From positions 372,001-436,000 of the forward strand of contig CAMJGD010000001.1 of assembly GCA_946405135.1 (NCBI GenBank): DNA of 64,000 nucleotides. Reading direction: 5' to 3'. The position numbers and the translations under genes were made by a program. Below are positions 62,848 to 64,000 of this stretch, piece after piece (positions within the stretch are counted from its first letter, which is position 1; each line of letters begins with the position of its first letter). This stretch comes from an uncultured Clostridiaceae bacterium (GTDB taxonomy: Bacteria; Bacillota; Clostridia; Clostridiales; Clostridiaceae). The notes under the pieces were generated by a model. It did no database searches. It was not told where the DNA came from and saw nothing but the letters and a program-made list of their open reading frames with translations.

Positions 62848-62880
62848 CTCCTTGATTTTTGTTTTTAGACATCCTTGTCT
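62848..62880 (-). promoter_or_regulatory. CsrA-type binding region in the flagellin leader
   Basis: On the minus strand GACA-AGGA-TGTC (62880-62869) forms a small hairpin presenting GGA in its loop and matches the CsrA consensus ACARGGAUGU. A second GGA-rich site, CAAGGAGGAAT, is the Shine-Dalgarno region itself (plus 62848-62853 for its core). Two such sites, one hairpin and one at the ribosome site, is the arrangement by which CsrA represses hag in B. subtilis. Confidence 0.7.
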
Positions 62881-62898
62881 TTTATTTGATATTTTTAT

Positions 62899-62921
62899 AA
62901 TAAAGTCTAATTAGACTTATT
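62899..62921 (-). other. Palindrome in the flagellin leader
   Basis: GTCTAATTAGAC (62905-62916) is a perfect 12-base palindrome, extended by AATAA/TTATT flanks with one bulged base. It falls in the transcribed leader between the sigma D promoter and the CsrA-type site. It may be an mRNA-stabilising stem or a protein-binding operator. Confidence 0.5.
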
Positions 62922-62984
62922 ACCTTTTACTGATCAGTTATTTTAAAATACACTTTATAGCAAATTTTATTTACTACAGTATAT

Positions 62985-63011
62985 ATATCGGAAGCATAAA
63001 ACAATACTTTA
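62985..63011 (-). promoter_or_regulatory. Sigma D promoter of the main flagellin gene
   Basis: On the minus strand TAAA (63011-63008), 15 bases, then TCCGATAT ending at 62985. It equals the B. subtilis sigma D consensus TAAA-N15-GCCGATAT except for one base. The leader to the ATG would be about 140 bases. Confidence 0.88.
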
Positions 63012-63028
63012 CACTAAAATATAACTTT

Positions 63029-63373
63029 TCATATTTTTTTGTTAAAATATATAGAGTCTACAGCAAATCTTTTATTATAGCTCTTATTAGCTGTTTTTAT
63101 TTCGTTTAAATTGTCCATTTCTTTTCTGTATTCCAGTTTTTTTCTATTCATAATCTCTGTTAATCTTTTTTGCAAAGGCATTATATCAAATTCCTTACAA
63201 AAACCTATGAATTCATCCTGAGTATAATTAAGATTTTCCATATGTTCTATAATATTTTGTCTTGAATCTAAAATTTTTTCAAGAGCATCTAGATCATCTT
63301 TTTCTACTAAAGCTATAGCTTTTAGTGTTTTTTCTTTGTAATCTAATAGGCATGTTTTAAGTTCTTCATACAT
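63029..63373 (-). CDS. FliT-like flagellar chaperone protein
   Basis: About 114 residues, all-helical and charged (MYEELKTCLLDYKEKTLKAI, ALEKILDSRQNIIEHMENL). Length, composition and position right after fliD suggest FliT, the FliD chaperone, though the family has little sequence conservation and a fliS gene is not seen here. ATG at 63373 follows GAGGTG at eight bases; TTG at 63379 is less likely. Confidence 0.65.
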   Translation of the reverse strand: MYEELKTCLLDYKEKTLKAIALVEKDDLDALEKILDSRQNIIEHMENLNYTQDEFIGFCKEFDIMPLQKRLTEIMNRKKLEYRKEMDNLNEIKTANKSYNKRFAVDSIYFNKKI

Positions 63374-63389
63374 TAGCAAAACACCTCAT

Positions 63390-64000
63390 TTACTTCTGAC
63401 CACCGCCAAATTGTTGAGCAAACCAAGCAGATTGAGAGTTCATTCTTTCCATAGCTTTTTCAAGTTGTGCAAATTGAAGATAATATTTATTTTCTCTGTC
63501 TGCTAACTTTGCTTCCATTTCGCTAATCCTTTTATCTCTCTTTTTTAAATCTTCAGATAATATATTGTTAGTATTTGTAAAATCGCCTTTTATTCCAGCT
63601 TTATTTAATAAAACTCCTTTACCTGAAGTGGTTCTCGTATAGTCTTCTAATATATCATTAATTCTTTGGAAAATGCCTTCTTCATTGTATCTGGTAGTTC
63701 TATTAGCATTTGGCATTGAACCATCGTATCTTGGATAAGATGTAGACTTTTTAGTAAATATTTCCGCTACTTTATCCCCTTTTGTTTTTAAAGCTTCTTT
63801 AAGTTTTACTTCATCTATAATTATCTTTCCATTGTCAAGATAATTACTGGATGTGTCTAATCCTATATCTCTAAGAGACAATCCTGTTCCTTCAACTTGA
63901 TCAAAAAAGGATCTTCTTAAGGAATTTAACATATTGCTTAAATCCGGATCGTTTCTTATCAATCCTTCTTTAGCTTTATCTTCCCAACTCTTAATGTCAT
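63390..64000 (-). CDS. fliD: Flagellar filament cap protein FliD, C-terminal part (runs off window)
   Basis: The frame is open to the window edge. The first visible codons give DIKSWEDKAKEGLIRNDPDL, a hallmark of the FliD C-terminal domain, so a start at 63962 would be artificial. Further support comes from LSLRDIGLDTSSNYLDNGKI, a GVLLNKAGI-like segment and a final coiled coil with YLQFAQLEKAMERMNSQSAW. FliD caps the filament and folds flagellin subunits into place. Confidence 0.92.
   Translation of the reverse strand, partial: DIKSWEDKAKEGLIRNDPDLSNMLNSLRRSFFDQVEGTGLSLRDIGLDTSSNYLDNGKIIIDEVKLKEALKTKGDKVAEIFTKKSTSYPRYDGSMPNANRTTRYNEEGIFQRINDILEDYTRTTSGKGVLLNKAGIKGDFTNTNNILSEDLKKRDKRISEMEAKLADRENKYYLQFAQLEKAMERMNSQSAWFAQQFGGGQK

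Noticed and set aside
1..64000. CRISPR arrays, rRNA, tRNA, insertion sequences or prophage genes
   Set aside because: No regularly spaced repeats, no tRNA-like cloverleaf or rRNA sequence, and no transposase, integrase or phage structural motifs were noticed in any frame.

Overview
The window is low-GC DNA, probably from a Clostridium of the C. botulinum/sporogenes type. I base this on base composition, strong AGGAGG-type ribosome sites, a CBS/DRTGG family II pyrophosphatase, a fused FliR-FlhB and the gene order of the flagellar operon. Genus is fairly secure; species is a guess. Almost everything reads on the minus strand, so the biological order runs from high to low coordinates.

Layout. 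At the left edge, the start of a Ca2+-type P-ATPase diverges from a manganese pyrophosphatase (443-2086), followed by an unrecognised membrane protein. From 26647 down to 3124 lies one long flagellar operon: flgB-flgC-fliE-fliF-fliG-fliH-fliI-fliJ-fliK-flgD-(TIGR02530-type gene)-flgE-flbD-motA-motB-fliL-fliO-fliP-fliQ-fliR/flhB fusion-flhA-flhF-flhG-PilZ gene-fliA(sigma D)-two small membrane genes-flgF-flgG, closed by a terminator at about 3054-3112. It makes the basal body, export gate, stator, hook and the late sigma factor. fliM, fliN and chemotaxis genes are not here.

From about 27 to 62 kb is a surface-glycan region bracketed by two flagellin genes (27181-28038 and 62020-62838). It contains: parts of a pseudaminic-acid-type nonulosonate pathway (PseB-, PseG-, PseI- and PseF-like); a Maf flagellin glycosyltransferase; parts of a CDP-3,6-dideoxyhexose (ascarylose-like) pathway (glucose-1-phosphate cytidylyltransferase, iron-sulfur E1 dehydratase, 3,5-epimerase, reductase) with a radical SAM gene in the middle; a nucleotidyltransferase-aminotransferase fusion with a distant CDP-glycerol-transferase-like gene; and a set of glycosyltransferases, polysaccharide-deacetylase-like proteins and a Rossmann-SGNH protein. 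The right edge holds a fliT-like gene and the 3' part of fliD.

How it fits together. Six matches to the sigma D promoter (TAAA/TAAG, 14-15 bases, then NNCGATAA or NNCGATAT) lie in front of both flagellins and of four glycan genes or gene groups. This suggests that fliA, encoded in the structural operon, switches on filament and glycan genes together. The main flagellin leader carries a near-perfect CsrA hairpin plus a GGA-containing Shine-Dalgarno site. The most novel-looking content is the glycan chemistry: an unusual mix of CDP-sugar, nonulosonate, ATP-grasp, radical SAM and CDP-aminoalcohol-like functions. No rRNA, tRNA, CRISPR array, transposase or prophage gene was seen.
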